This document shows, in pieces, positions 1 through 8,664 of a DNA stretch of 64,000 nucleotides. The DNA comes from Gammaproteobacteria bacterium (GTDB taxonomy: Bacteria; Pseudomonadota; Gammaproteobacteria; Pseudomonadales; Azotimanducaceae), in the NCBI GenBank assembly GCA_026707905.1, contig JAPOVY010000012.1, positions 1 to 64,000 of the forward strand. The letters run 5' to 3'. A program made the translations under genes and the position numbers. The stretch's first letter is position 1. Each line of letters opens with the position of its first letter. The notes under the pieces were generated by a model. That model saw only the letters and a list, made by a program, of their open reading frames with translations. It made no database searches and was not told where the DNA came from.

Positions 1-2
1 AA

Positions 3-590
3 GCATCGTTAGATCTCGAATGGCGAGGCGATAGGACGTACGCAAACACGTCCTATGTCCGCAGCAGCTATAACGGAAATTTCGATCAAGACAACACGAG
101 CAGCGTCAACGACGCAAACCGATTTATCGGCTCTTCGAATCTAGCGGATGGATTTGGTCGCCAGCTTTGGGACAACAAGGACGGTGTATTGCGTGGGGAT
201 CGACCACATTTGTTCAAGGCGTTCGGATATGTTGACTTTGACTGGCAAGGCCGTGGTGGCATGTATCTCGTATATCAGTCCGGTCAACCCTGGGAAGCAT
301 GGGACGCCGTGGTGTATGGACTACCTTCTTATTTTTCCTCAACCGTTCGATTCGCAGAACCGGCGGGTAGTCGTCGTAGTGCGAGTCACTGGCAACTCGA
401 CCTTAGTTACGAACAGTTTTTTACGCTAACGCCTGGTCTCAAAGCGAATTTGCGATTCGATCTTTTTAACGTATTTGACCGGCAGACTGGTTACAACATA
501 GATCCGTTTGTTCGAAACATCACGTTTGGACAACCACGAAATTACTTCAATCCGCGTCGCCTTCAGTTTACGTTGGGTTTAGAGATTTAG
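3..590 (+). CDS. TonB-dependent receptor, C-terminal part (partial)
   Basis: The frame is open from the left edge and ends at a TAG at 588-590, so only about the last 195 residues are present. The translation alternates hydrophobic and polar residues like outer-membrane beta-strands, carries GDRPH..K.FGYVDF, and ends in a strand with a near-terminal aromatic (RRLQFTLGLEI). This is typical of TonB-dependent receptors of the Oar-like carboxypeptidase-regulatory type, which import siderophores or other large substrates across the outer membrane. The substrate cannot be read from this end. The plug and TonB box would lie to the left of the window. Confidence 0.8.
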   Translation, partial: ASLDLEWRGDRTYANTSYVRSSYNGNFDQDNTSSVNDANRFIGSSNLADGFGRQLWDNKDGVLRGDRPHLFKAFGYVDFDWQGRGGMYLVYQSGQPWEAWDAVVYGLPSYFSSTVRFAEPAGSRRSASHWQLDLSYEQFFTLTPGLKANLRFDLFNVFDRQTGYNIDPFVRNITFGQPRNYFNPRRLQFTLGLEI

Positions 591-665
591 TCGACTCGAC
601 GTGCTAAATCGGTACAGATAGGGACGCTTAGTACAATCCTTCGCCCTTCGCTGAAATCCCACGAA

Positions 666-1517
666 ATGGACGAACAACTGTCGGTAGTCGACGTTTCAGT
701 CGAGAACTTCCGGGAAGTTGTAGACCAATCAAACGACCAGTTGGTGGTCTTGCTCTTCTGGGCAGACCAGATAGAACCTTCCGCAGTAACTAAAGACTAT
801 TTAGTCAGCGTAGCGCCGTCCTATGCTGGTAAAGCTGTATTCGGCTTAGTCGATGTTGCTGCACATCCTCAGATTGCGCAACAGCTGCAGATCCAAGCCC
901 TACCGAGTATTCGAGCGATCAAGGAAGGTCAAATTGCTGGTCAACTTGACGGTCCTCAAACCGAACAAGCGCTCCGAGAATTCTTGGACCCGTTTACGTT
1001 GTCTAGCGCAGATGTACTGAAACAGCACATTGCGAGTAGCATCGAAAGCGAAGATTGGGAGACGGCGCTACAAATCCTGCAGCAAGCAATTACGGAGGAA
1101 CCGACCAATCACTCCTTTCGAGTCGAATGTGCGGACGTCATGATTCTCAAGGGCGATCTAGAAGCGGCGAAACAAATACTTGCCACGATACCAGAGGATT
1201 TCACTGGGCGAGCGAGGCCGGCTACACGGATGGAAATTGCACAAGAAGCGGCAGCGATGGGTTCGTTGTCTGAGTTGGAGAACTCGGTAGAAAGTGATGG
1301 CAGCGACTTGTCGAATCGCTATGCTTACAGTATTGTTTTGGCGTCGCTAAGACGGTACGAGGAGGCGCTTGAACAGGCTATGTTTATCCTGCGTCAAGAC
1401 CGCGGCTTCCGTGACGATATCGGTCGAGAAACGATGGTTCGAATCCTCAATCTACTTGGGTCAGACTCGCCACTCGCGAAACGATATCGTCGACAAATGT
1501 TTGCTTTCATGCACTGA
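666..1517 (+). CDS. CnoX/YbbN-like thioredoxin-fold TPR protein
   Basis: A 283-residue protein with an N-terminal thioredoxin fold (about 1-110, with the cis-Pro region ALPSIRAIKEG) followed by a helical tetratricopeptide-like C-terminal half. This is the architecture of YbbN/CnoX, a chaperone-type protein that holds unfolded clients and hands them to DnaK and GroEL. The usual active-site segment (WCxxC, or SxxC in E. coli YbbN) reads FWADQIEPS, with no cysteine. The copy therefore cannot do thiol chemistry there and would act only as a holdase or scaffold. The length fits the family (about 284). It is followed after 8 bases by the next gene on the same strand. Confidence 0.8.
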   Translation: MDEQLSVVDVSVENFREVVDQSNDQLVVLLFWADQIEPSAVTKDYLVSVAPSYAGKAVFGLVDVAAHPQIAQQLQIQALPSIRAIKEGQIAGQLDGPQTEQALREFLDPFTLSSADVLKQHIASSIESEDWETALQILQQAITEEPTNHSFRVECADVMILKGDLEAAKQILATIPEDFTGRARPATRMEIAQEAAAMGSLSELENSVESDGSDLSNRYAYSIVLASLRRYEEALEQAMFILRQDRGFRDDIGRETMVRILNLLGSDSPLAKRYRRQMFAFMH

Positions 1518-1525
1518 GAAGAGAG

Positions 1526-1972
1526 ATGTTTGTAACGGCCTTTAGGTTGTTGGTTTTAATCGGATTCGTTCATGTTGCAGCGCTTGGATGCGCGGTTACT
1601 GAGTCTAAAGCGACCGCTAATACGATGAAAATCGCACCTGGTGTATACGAAGCAACGATATCCGGTTCCCGAAAAGCGAGAATAACAGTAGACGAAGCTT
1701 TAGGTTACCAATACATTGAAGATAGCACGCGAAACGGTCTCATACGGCAAGTTCAGCGCAAAGGCACGCTCTTGTTTTCGACGTGGCGCAAGGCGAAAGC
1801 GGGAAATATCAGACTAGAGTGGGTGAGTCAAGACACGATCAAAGTCGTTTCGCCTTTTAGCTCGACGATAGGAAACGGCAATAATGAAGGAAACATGGCG
1901 TACTCGAGTGGTCCATTTCTTACGGGTATGCCGAGTCATACGTTCTACATGAATCGTATTTCCGCCGAATAG
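1526..1972 (+). CDS. small putative lipoprotein, unknown function
   Basis: A 148-residue protein with an N-terminal hydrophobic segment (residues 4-21) ending in AALGC, a weak lipobox that would place Cys22 as the lipidated residue. The mature part is polar with short beta-like stretches. I recognise no family. The ATG is preceded by GAAGAGAG. It lies 8 bases after the CnoX-like gene and 14 bases before a glutamine amidotransferase, so it is probably co-transcribed with both. Export to the envelope is inferred from the signal alone. Confidence 0.6.
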   Translation: MFVTAFRLLVLIGFVHVAALGCAVTESKATANTMKIAPGVYEATISGSRKARITVDEALGYQYIEDSTRNGLIRQVQRKGTLLFSTWRKAKAGNIRLEWVSQDTIKVVSPFSSTIGNGNNEGNMAYSSGPFLTGMPSHTFYMNRISAE

Positions 1973-1986
1973 ACTCACTCGAAAAA

Positions 1987-2721
1987 TTGCATCACATCGC
2001 CATCCTTCAGACGGATGAAGTAGACGACGTATTCCAGCCTCGCTTCGGTACGCTGCCAACGATGATGCAAGCGATGCTCGATACGTCTGAACGATGGGAT
2101 TTCCAAACGACGGCGTTTGAAATTCACAAGGGCATTGAGCCAACTGATTTAGATGCGTTTGACGGGTACCTATTGACAGGTAGTCGTCGCGGTGTCTATG
2201 ACAATGATCCTTGGATCGGTCGACTTCTCAATCTCATCAGAGAACTTCATAAGTTACGAATCAAAACAGTCGGTGTTTGTTTTGGGCACCAAGCGATTGC
2301 CGAGGCATTAGGTGGACGTGTGATTAACTGGTCGAATGGCTGGGGTGTCGGTGTTCACACATATAACGTATCTTGGCCACAACGACTTGGTGAAGCACCG
2401 ATTAGTAGACAGGTCGCACTACCTTGTTGTCACCAGGATCAGGTTGTTGAACTCCCGCCACGTGCTCAGCGCTTCCTAACCAGTGATTTCTGCGAAAACG
2501 CAGGCTTCACAATCGAAGACCACATTCTTGCGTTGCAGCCTCACCCTGAGTTTTCCGTGCGCTATCTTGAGTGCATTCTTCGCGTGATCGAGGACCGAGT
2601 TGGCGAACGATCGCAACAGGCGTTTGAGAGCTTAGCGAAGGAAACGGACAACGCGCAGATCGCTGAGTTAATCGCTAGGTTTTTCGTAGGTGGCCATAGA
2701 GCGACTCAAGCGGCTGCCTAA
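1987..2721 (+). CDS. class I glutamine amidotransferase (GATase1) protein
   Basis: A 244-residue stand-alone GATase1 domain. The nucleophile elbow GVCFGHQ places Cys98, and LQPHPEF supplies His186 and Glu188, so the Cys-His-Glu triad is complete. Such proteins resemble the glutaminase domain of GMP synthetase and the gamma-glutamyl peptide hydrolases, and hydrolyse gamma-glutamyl amides. The true substrate cannot be deduced. The start is TTG: the homologous N-terminus (HHIAILQTD) begins at once after it and there is no ATG in frame upstream. It is the last plus-strand gene of this group and converges with a PspC-domain gene. Confidence 0.8.
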   Translation: MHHIAILQTDEVDDVFQPRFGTLPTMMQAMLDTSERWDFQTTAFEIHKGIEPTDLDAFDGYLLTGSRRGVYDNDPWIGRLLNLIRELHKLRIKTVGVCFGHQAIAEALGGRVINWSNGWGVGVHTYNVSWPQRLGEAPISRQVALPCCHQDQVVELPPRAQRFLTSDFCENAGFTIEDHILALQPHPEFSVRYLECILRVIEDRVGERSQQAFESLAKETDNAQIAELIARFFVGGHRATQAAA

Positions 2722-2764
2722 CGTCACGGTTGTTCTGTAAGTACGGCCGTTTGAGCGCGAAAAC

Positions 2765-2998
2765 CTAGATGGCTTCTTCGTCGGCGTCGATGAAGAACCT
2801 TGCTACAACGTAGATAACGACTGTTACCAGCGGCCAGAAGTAAGCGCATGCGAGCACGGCGATTCGTAATACGGCGACCGGTATCCCGATTCGACTGGCT
2901 AGATATGCGCAGACACCTAGTAAGACCGCGTCAGTTGTAGTGAATCGTTCTTGCGTGGCTTGCCAAAGGTTCTGCAGCCGATCTTCCCAATTAAGCAT
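2765..2998 (-). CDS. PspC-domain inner-membrane protein
   Basis: A 77-residue protein with the PspC signature GVCAYLASRIGIPVAVLRIA around residues 28-47, followed by a hydrophobic segment (about 47-68) that should span the inner membrane, and an acidic tail. PspC proteins sense envelope stress in the phage-shock system. No pspA, pspB or pspF is visible nearby, so this is an orphan member and a link to a Psp response is only inferred. It converges with the amidotransferase gene, 43 bases away. Confidence 0.7.
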   Translation of the reverse strand: MLNWEDRLQNLWQATQERFTTTDAVLLGVCAYLASRIGIPVAVLRIAVLACAYFWPLVTVVIYVVARFFIDADEEAI

Positions 2999-3449
2999 GT
3001 TCGCTAACCCTACGAGCAGATTGTTAGCATATCAAACAGCGAAGCTGCTTGTATGTGAGCTTGGACAGGTTCAACTGCCTCACTTGGCACGCCCCAAACG
3101 GTCAATGCGAGGCAAATGGTCAGCATTACGATACTGAGTAGCAGGACGCTACGTTCGCTGAACCGATGGACCGAAAACCTTTTCATTGTTCGCCAAAATT
3201 CGATTTATTCACATTCAATAAGACAAAATTCATGCCAAAAGTTGCATGACTCCGTCGAGACTTAACTTATTGAAATAAATACGTTTATTTCGCGATTTAT
3301 GGACCATGACGAGACGCATCAACAGCCCGGGAGTGAGATTCGCCATATCATGGTGAAATTGACTATCGACTGAATGCCTGTTCGATCTGAGAGCAAGACT
3401 GAGGGTCTTTGTCAATTTGGATAATCCGCTTCTGTTTTGAGGGGGTGTC
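2999..3449. other. intergenic region upstream of acyl-CoA ligase gene
   Basis: About 450 bases separate the divergent PspC and acyl-CoA ligase genes. No convincing coding frame is present: the open frames on either strand lack recognisable composition or starts. The AT-rich middle (about 3185-3300) contains a perfect inverted repeat at 3272-3291. The right end has a strong Shine-Dalgarno (GAGGGGG) just before the ATG at 3450. It probably carries the promoters for both genes. Confidence 0.5.
3272..3291. promoter_or_regulatory. perfect 8-bp inverted repeat, putative operator
   Basis: GAAATAAA and TTTATTTC flank the four bases TACG. The site lies about 160 bases upstream of the acyl-CoA ligase start in an AT-rich stretch. 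TetR- or GntR-type regulators of fatty-acid genes bind sites of this size, but no regulator gene is adjacent. The role is inferred from symmetry and place only. Confidence 0.35.
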
Positions 3450-5081
3450 ATGGCTTTACATTTCGCCAACGCATGGGAAGCTGTTGCTCAAGATCAGCCT
3501 AATCAAACTGCCCTAATATGTGGCGACCGAGAGGTCACATGGGCGGAATACGACCGCCGTGCCGCTTGTCTTGCTGACCTACTCACAGCACACGGACTAG
3601 GTCATGACTCCAAAGTCGGCATCTACGCTCACAACTCGAACGAATATGTTGAAGCACAGTATGGTGTTTTCAAGATCGGTGGTTGCCCGATCAATGTGAA
3701 CTACCGCTACAAAGCAGACGAGCTGATCTATTTACTCGATAACTCGGACGCGGAAGCGGTATTTTTCCAAGGTTGCTATGCGGCGCGCATCTGGGAGATT
3801 CGCAGAGACTTACCGAAAGTGAAACTCTTTGTTCAGATCGACGATGGAACCGAATCTCTTTTGGACGACTCTATTGAATACGAACGAGGCATTCGCGAAG
3901 CGTCACCGATGGCGGTCAAGGAGCACTCACCAGATGACGTTTATATGCTCTATACGGGTGGCACTACGGGTATGCCGAAAGGTGTCATGTATAGTCACGG
4001 GCAATTTATCGGCGCGATGTTCGCAGGTCTCAGAGCATTAGATTTGCCAAACCCCTCAACGCCAAGTGAACTTTTAGAGATTAACCGGATACTCAGGGAA
4101 CGCGAATTGACGCCAATCTGCCTACCGGCGTGTCCTTTGATGCATGGCACAGGTATGTGGCTTGGTACGCTGGTACCGCTACTACAAGGTGGTACCGTCG
4201 TCACGATTTCAAAGCTCGGCTTAGATCCGCATCTGCTGTGGAGTGAAGTCGAGCAACATAACGTCTCGACTTTGGTCATCGTCGGAGACGCATTCGCTCG
4301 ACCTATGCTAGAAGCGTTGAACGACGCGAAAGCTGCCGATCGCGCCTATGACATTTCATCTCTGAAGCAGATTACTTCGAGCGGCGTCATGTGGAGCCAA
4401 GAGGTCAAGCAAGGCATGCTTGAGCATCAGGATATGACGTTACTTGATGCGATGGGTTCGACGGAAGGCGGCATGGGGTCGTCCGTCGCGACGCGTGACG
4501 CGCCTGCAGAAACAGCGAAATTTAAACTCCAACCTGGCGTGAAGGTATTCGACGACGACGATCGCGAAATAGAACCAGGAAGTGGGGAAGTAGGGAAGTT
4601 GGCGACGAGTGGCTTGGTACCACTTGGCTATTACAAAGATCCGCAAAAATCGGCGGCGACATTCCGAACTGTGAATGACGTTCGATACAGTTTCCCGGGA
4701 GATTTTGCGACGATTGAAGCTGACGGATCCATTACGTTGCTCGGGCGTGGGAGTAATTGCATTAACACGGCTGGTGAAAAGGTCTATCCAGAGGAAGTCG
4801 AGGAAGCGCTCAAGAAACACCCGGCGGTGCATGACTGCCTTGTGGTGGGTGTGGCTGATCCGAGATTTGGGCAACGCATCGTTGCATTGGCTTCATTACG
4901 TGAAGGCGAACAGGTAGAAGAAGACGTGTTGATTGACTTCTCGCGTGAGCACTTGGCGGGTTACAAATTACCGAAGCAACTACTGTTACTGGATGAAGTC
5001 AGGCGTGCGCCAAATGGCAAAGCGGACTACAAGTGGGCTCGGCGGACGGCCGAATCGCAATTCAACGTAACAAGTAGCTAG
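3450..5081 (+). CDS. acyl-CoA synthetase (AMP-binding enzyme)
   Basis: A 543-residue ANL-superfamily ligase. The AMP-binding P-loop YTGGTTGMPKGVMYSH lies near residue 170, followed by the adenine-binding region GSTEGGMG, the GDFATIE/GRGSNCINTAGEKVYPEEVE hinge motif and a C-terminal lysine region (PNGKADYKW). It should activate a fatty or other carboxylic acid to its acyl-CoA through an acyl-adenylate in the cytoplasm. Chain-length preference cannot be read. The ATG is preceded by GAGGGGG at ideal spacing. A second ligase follows after 24 bases, so the two are probably one operon for uptake or degradation of carboxylic acids. Confidence 0.85.
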   Translation: MALHFANAWEAVAQDQPNQTALICGDREVTWAEYDRRAACLADLLTAHGLGHDSKVGIYAHNSNEYVEAQYGVFKIGGCPINVNYRYKADELIYLLDNSDAEAVFFQGCYAARIWEIRRDLPKVKLFVQIDDGTESLLDDSIEYERGIREASPMAVKEHSPDDVYMLYTGGTTGMPKGVMYSHGQFIGAMFAGLRALDLPNPSTPSELLEINRILRERELTPICLPACPLMHGTGMWLGTLVPLLQGGTVVTISKLGLDPHLLWSEVEQHNVSTLVIVGDAFARPMLEALNDAKAADRAYDISSLKQITSSGVMWSQEVKQGMLEHQDMTLLDAMGSTEGGMGSSVATRDAPAETAKFKLQPGVKVFDDDDREIEPGSGEVGKLATSGLVPLGYYKDPQKSAATFRTVNDVRYSFPGDFATIEADGSITLLGRGSNCINTAGEKVYPEEVEEALKKHPAVHDCLVVGVADPRFGQRIVALASLREGEQVEEDVLIDFSREHLAGYKLPKQLLLLDEVRRAPNGKADYKWARRTAESQFNVTSS

Positions 5082-5105
5082 ATCCTACGACGGCGAGATC
5101 AAACT

Positions 5106-6764
5106 ATGGGCATGCAACGCACTCCCCTTCTCATGTCGCGTTTGATCGAACGTGGCGCAACGATTTCTCCGAATAGTGAAATCGTGACGGCGACAGCGAC
5201 CGGTACGCGACGCCAGACTTACGCAGAGACAAGTGCGCGAGCGCATCAGCTAGCAGGTGCGTTGACGGATGCCGGCATAGGCATCGGCGATCGCATCGGT
5301 ACATTCATGTGGAATAGTTCACAGCATGTTGAGGCGTACCACGCGACAGACGGGATGGGTGTCGTACTTCACACATTGAACACACGTTTGTCTGAAAAGG
5401 ACCTGGAATACATCGTTAACCATGCGGCTGATCAACTCATACTTGTTGACGAAGACCTTGTCCCCATTATGGAATCGCTTCAGCCAAAACTTCCATCGGT
5501 CGAACGATTCGTCATCGTCGAAGAGTCCAAGTTTGATGTTGCCACGACGTCATTGCCGAATGCCGTAACGTATGAAGATTTCATTCACGGTCAGCCGACA
5601 GATATCGAATGGCCGGAGCTCGACGAGTACGCACCACTTGGATTGTGTTACACGAGTGGTACCACTGGGAACCCTAAAGGTGTCGAATACGAACATCGTG
5701 CACAATACCTCCACACTATGACAATCGGACTGACAGACTCAATGAATCTGTCGGCTACTGATACCTTATGTGGCATCGTACCGATGTTCCACGCGATGGG
5801 TTGGGGCTTACCGTGGGCAGCACTTATGCTCGGATGTAAGCAAGTACTTCCTCACCGGTTTATGCAACCTGAACGCTTAGCGCAGTTGATCGCGGACGAA
5901 GGCGTGACGCTCTCCGCTGGTGTCCCAACCATCTGGCAAGGTCTGAGAGCTGCCATTGAATCGGAGCCCGATAGGTTCGATCTTTCGAAACTCCAACGAC
6001 TTACGTGTGGTGGCTCTGCTCCGCCGGTTTCTTTGATCCAGTGGTATTGGGAGACCCTCGGTGTAGAGATCATCCAAGGGTGGGGCATGACCGAGATGAG
6101 TCCGTTGGGAACGCTGTCCCGTCGCATCGCGAAACACGGTGACGAGAACCGCTCGATTGACGAACGGTTTGTTGATATGGGCAAGGCGGGATTGCTCATG
6201 CCGGGTCTTGAGTTGGACGTATTCGACGATGACAATCAACCGCTGCCGCACGACGGTGAACAGATTGGTGAAATCTATGTCCGGGGACCATGGATCTGCA
6301 ACGAGTACTTCCACGATCCTCAACCAGATAAATTTCACGGCGACTGGCTCATTACTGGTGACGTCGGCAAGATCGACCCAGACGAGTATCTGATCATTGC
6401 TGACCGATCGAAGGACTTGATTAAGAGTGGCGGTGAGTGGATTTCCTCGGTGGATCTTGAGAACACGATCGTTTCGATCGATGGAATTCAGCAAGCCTGT
6501 GTTGTCGCTCAAGCGCATCCGCGGTGGGACGAGCGACCAGTCGCACTTGTGATACTTGGACCGGATGCTGAAGTAACAAGCCAAGAGATTGTCGATCACT
6601 GTGCGAATACGTTTGCGAAATGGCAATTACCTGACGAAGTCCTTTTCGTTGATGAGATTCCACTCACATCAACCGGGAAGATGGACAAGAAGACGGTTCG
6701 AGCAAACCTTCAGGCGGATGGGTACGTGTTGCCCGAGCTGAGGGGAAAAGAGAGCGTCGCTTAG
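5106..6764 (+). CDS. fatty-acid/methylthiopropionate-type acyl-CoA ligase
   Basis: A 552-residue ANL-superfamily ligase with P-loop YTSGTTGNPKGVEYEH near residue 185, GWGMTEMSP, TGDVGKIDPDEY and the hinge DRSKDLIKSGGEWIS. The C-terminal STGKMDKKTVR contains the catalytic lysine. The N-terminus (PLLMSRLIERGA) and the W-GMTEMSP segment resemble AlkK medium-chain ligases and DmdB 3-methylmercaptopropionyl-CoA ligases of marine bacteria. These two subfamilies cannot be separated by eye. It lies 24 bases after another acyl-CoA ligase and upstream of an ABC exporter. Confidence 0.85.
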   Translation: MGMQRTPLLMSRLIERGATISPNSEIVTATATGTRRQTYAETSARAHQLAGALTDAGIGIGDRIGTFMWNSSQHVEAYHATDGMGVVLHTLNTRLSEKDLEYIVNHAADQLILVDEDLVPIMESLQPKLPSVERFVIVEESKFDVATTSLPNAVTYEDFIHGQPTDIEWPELDEYAPLGLCYTSGTTGNPKGVEYEHRAQYLHTMTIGLTDSMNLSATDTLCGIVPMFHAMGWGLPWAALMLGCKQVLPHRFMQPERLAQLIADEGVTLSAGVPTIWQGLRAAIESEPDRFDLSKLQRLTCGGSAPPVSLIQWYWETLGVEIIQGWGMTEMSPLGTLSRRIAKHGDENRSIDERFVDMGKAGLLMPGLELDVFDDDNQPLPHDGEQIGEIYVRGPWICNEYFHDPQPDKFHGDWLITGDVGKIDPDEYLIIADRSKDLIKSGGEWISSVDLENTIVSIDGIQQACVVAQAHPRWDERPVALVILGPDAEVTSQEIVDHCANTFAKWQLPDEVLFVDEIPLTSTGKMDKKTVRANLQADGYVLPELRGKESVA

Positions 6765-6806
6765 CCACACACGGCGAATGATCAATTCGCCTCATTGAGT
6801 GCGCAC

Positions 6807-7787
6807 ATGCCGCAGATCCTTGTTGACGGACTAAGCAAAACATTTCGTGTCGCTGAGCGAAAGTCCGGTTTGCTTGGTGCGTTCGGTGGATTAATCCATC
6901 GACAGTACCGTACTGTAGACGCACTCAGCGACGTTACGTTTTCGATCGACGAAGGCGAGTTAGTAGGGTATATCGGACCCAACGGCGCAGGTAAATCAAC
7001 GACCATCAAGATTCTCTCGGGGATTCTTGTACCGAGTAACGGTCGTTGTGAAGTAGACGGTCGTGCTCCCTGGAAGCAAAGGCGGAAGCATGTCGCGTCA
7101 ATTGGCGTTGTGTTCGGACAGCGGACGCAGCTCTGGTGGGATCTTCCGGTGATTGAGTCTTTTGACTTACTTCGTGATATTTATCGGGTTCCTCGTTCGG
7201 CCTATGAACGAAGAAGAGATGAGCTGATCGAAATGTTGGACTTGAACGATTTGTTGGACACGCCGGTGAGACAACTCAGTCTAGGTCAACGGGTTCGCTG
7301 TGACATTGCGGCAGCATTACTTCACGAACCAAAGATTCTGTTTCTTGATGAACCGACCATAGGACTCGATGCCGTGTCACAGCTGAATGTGCGAGCGTTC
7401 ATCAAGCAACTAAGCCGTGAACAAAACGTGACTGTGCTTCTGACGACACACGATCTTGATGACATAGAAGCGCTCTGTGACCGGATACTCGTGCTCAACG
7501 ACGGCCGTTTACTCATGGATGGTTCCATTGAGGAACTTCGAAAGCGTTACGGCGATGGCAGGTATGTTGCCGTAGAGCTTGAGTCGTTTACAGACGTCTC
7601 TCCTGCTCACGAAAACGTGGTTGTAGAACGCTCTGATTCACACATACTGTTTAGTGTTGAGTCGGATGTGCCAACTTTCATCGACGAGGTGTTGCAACGA
7701 TATCCGGTGAAAGACCTACTAATCACGCACCCGCCCATCGAGCGTGTCGTCGCCACGATGTATCAGACTGAACGCATCCAACACTAG
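6807..7787 (+). CDS. ABC-2 exporter ATP-binding protein
   Basis: An ATPase of about 326 residues with Walker A GPNGAGKST, Q-loop region VVFGQRTQLWW, signature LSLGQ, Walker B ILFLDEPTIGLD and the switch histidine in TTHDLDD. A long C-terminal extension (about 230-326) follows the nucleotide-binding domain. The QRTQLWWDLP segment is typical of the COG4586 group, which pairs with two different membrane subunits. Those subunits are the next two genes. I chose the ATG at 6807; a TTG at 6795 in the same frame is an alternative. The transported substrate is unknown. Confidence 0.85.
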   Translation: MPQILVDGLSKTFRVAERKSGLLGAFGGLIHRQYRTVDALSDVTFSIDEGELVGYIGPNGAGKSTTIKILSGILVPSNGRCEVDGRAPWKQRRKHVASIGVVFGQRTQLWWDLPVIESFDLLRDIYRVPRSAYERRRDELIEMLDLNDLLDTPVRQLSLGQRVRCDIAAALLHEPKILFLDEPTIGLDAVSQLNVRAFIKQLSREQNVTVLLTTHDLDDIEALCDRILVLNDGRLLMDGSIEELRKRYGDGRYVAVELESFTDVSPAHENVVVERSDSHILFSVESDVPTFIDEVLQRYPVKDLLITHPPIERVVATMYQTERIQH

Positions 7788-7824
7788 CGTAGTCACGAAC
7801 CACGAACACTAGAAAAGTCGCAGG

Positions 7825-8664
7825 ATGGATTCTCTAGTTACCGCGCTTGTGCGTAGCTATGCGGCAGTGGTTGCTGCTCGATTCCGCATGCTCTTACAGT
7901 ATCGTGCGGCAGCTCTCGCCGGTATCGCAACGCAAATCTTCTGGGGTTGCATCAAGCTCATGGTGTTTGGTGCGTTCTATGCCGTTGCCGTAACAACGCC
8001 ACCGATGACGTTTACTGCAATCGTTGCGTACGTTTGGCTAGGTCAAGTGTTGATCGGCTTATTACCTTGGAATCACGATCCGGAGCTTCAGGAGCTATTT
8101 ATGAGTGGGGGCGTCGCATACGAACTGCTACGCCCCTTGGATCTGTATTGGTTCTGGTTCGCTCGCACGCTTGCATATAGAACCGCACCGACTTTATTAC
8201 GGATGGTTCCCGGAATCTGCTTTGCGACCTTGGTATTACCGCTGATTGGGTTGCCGGAATGGGCTCTACCGGCGCCTGCAAGTGTGACACACGGTTTGTT
8301 GTTCTCAGCGTCGTTTCTCGCTACGGTATTGCTGTCCTGTGCAATCACCATATTGATAACGATCTCGATGTTTTGGATGATTGAGGGACGAGGTATCGCA
8401 ACTTTTATGTACGGCGTCGTGCCCGTGTTCTCCGGCATGATCGTACCCTTGCCGCTTTTCCCGGATTGGATGCAGCCGTTTCTGCAGTGGCAACCGTTTA
8501 GAGGTTTGTGCGATGTGCCGTTTCGGATTTACTCCGGCGATATCCCACTGGCCATGGCATCACAAGAAATTGCGCTGCAATTCGCCTGGGCCGTCATTTT
8601 GATCTTATTCGGCTACGGATTAATCGCGCGAGCACGTACTCGATTGGTGGTACAAGGCGGATGA
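7825..8664 (+). CDS. ABC-2 type permease subunit (first)
   Basis: A 279-residue protein with six predicted membrane segments and cytoplasmic N-terminus, matching the COG4587-type ABC-2 permeases encoded beside COG4586 ATPases. It forms half of the membrane channel of an exporter. Its stop overlaps the ATG of the next permease (ATGA at 8661-8664), pointing to translational coupling and a heterodimeric channel. The substrate cannot be inferred from sequence. Confidence 0.8.
   Translation: MDSLVTALVRSYAAVVAARFRMLLQYRAAALAGIATQIFWGCIKLMVFGAFYAVAVTTPPMTFTAIVAYVWLGQVLIGLLPWNHDPELQELFMSGGVAYELLRPLDLYWFWFARTLAYRTAPTLLRMVPGICFATLVLPLIGLPEWALPAPASVTHGLLFSASFLATVLLSCAITILITISMFWMIEGRGIATFMYGVVPVFSGMIVPLPLFPDWMQPFLQWQPFRGLCDVPFRIYSGDIPLAMASQEIALQFAWAVILILFGYGLIARARTRLVVQGG

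Noticed and set aside
3230..3469. 79-codon minus-strand frame over the acyl-CoA ligase start
   Set aside because: It overlaps the strong Shine-Dalgarno and start of a clear gene and the AT-rich palindrome; no family features.
5877..6626. 249-codon minus-strand frame inside the second acyl-CoA ligase
   Set aside because: It is antisense to a well-supported gene and has no family-like sequence.
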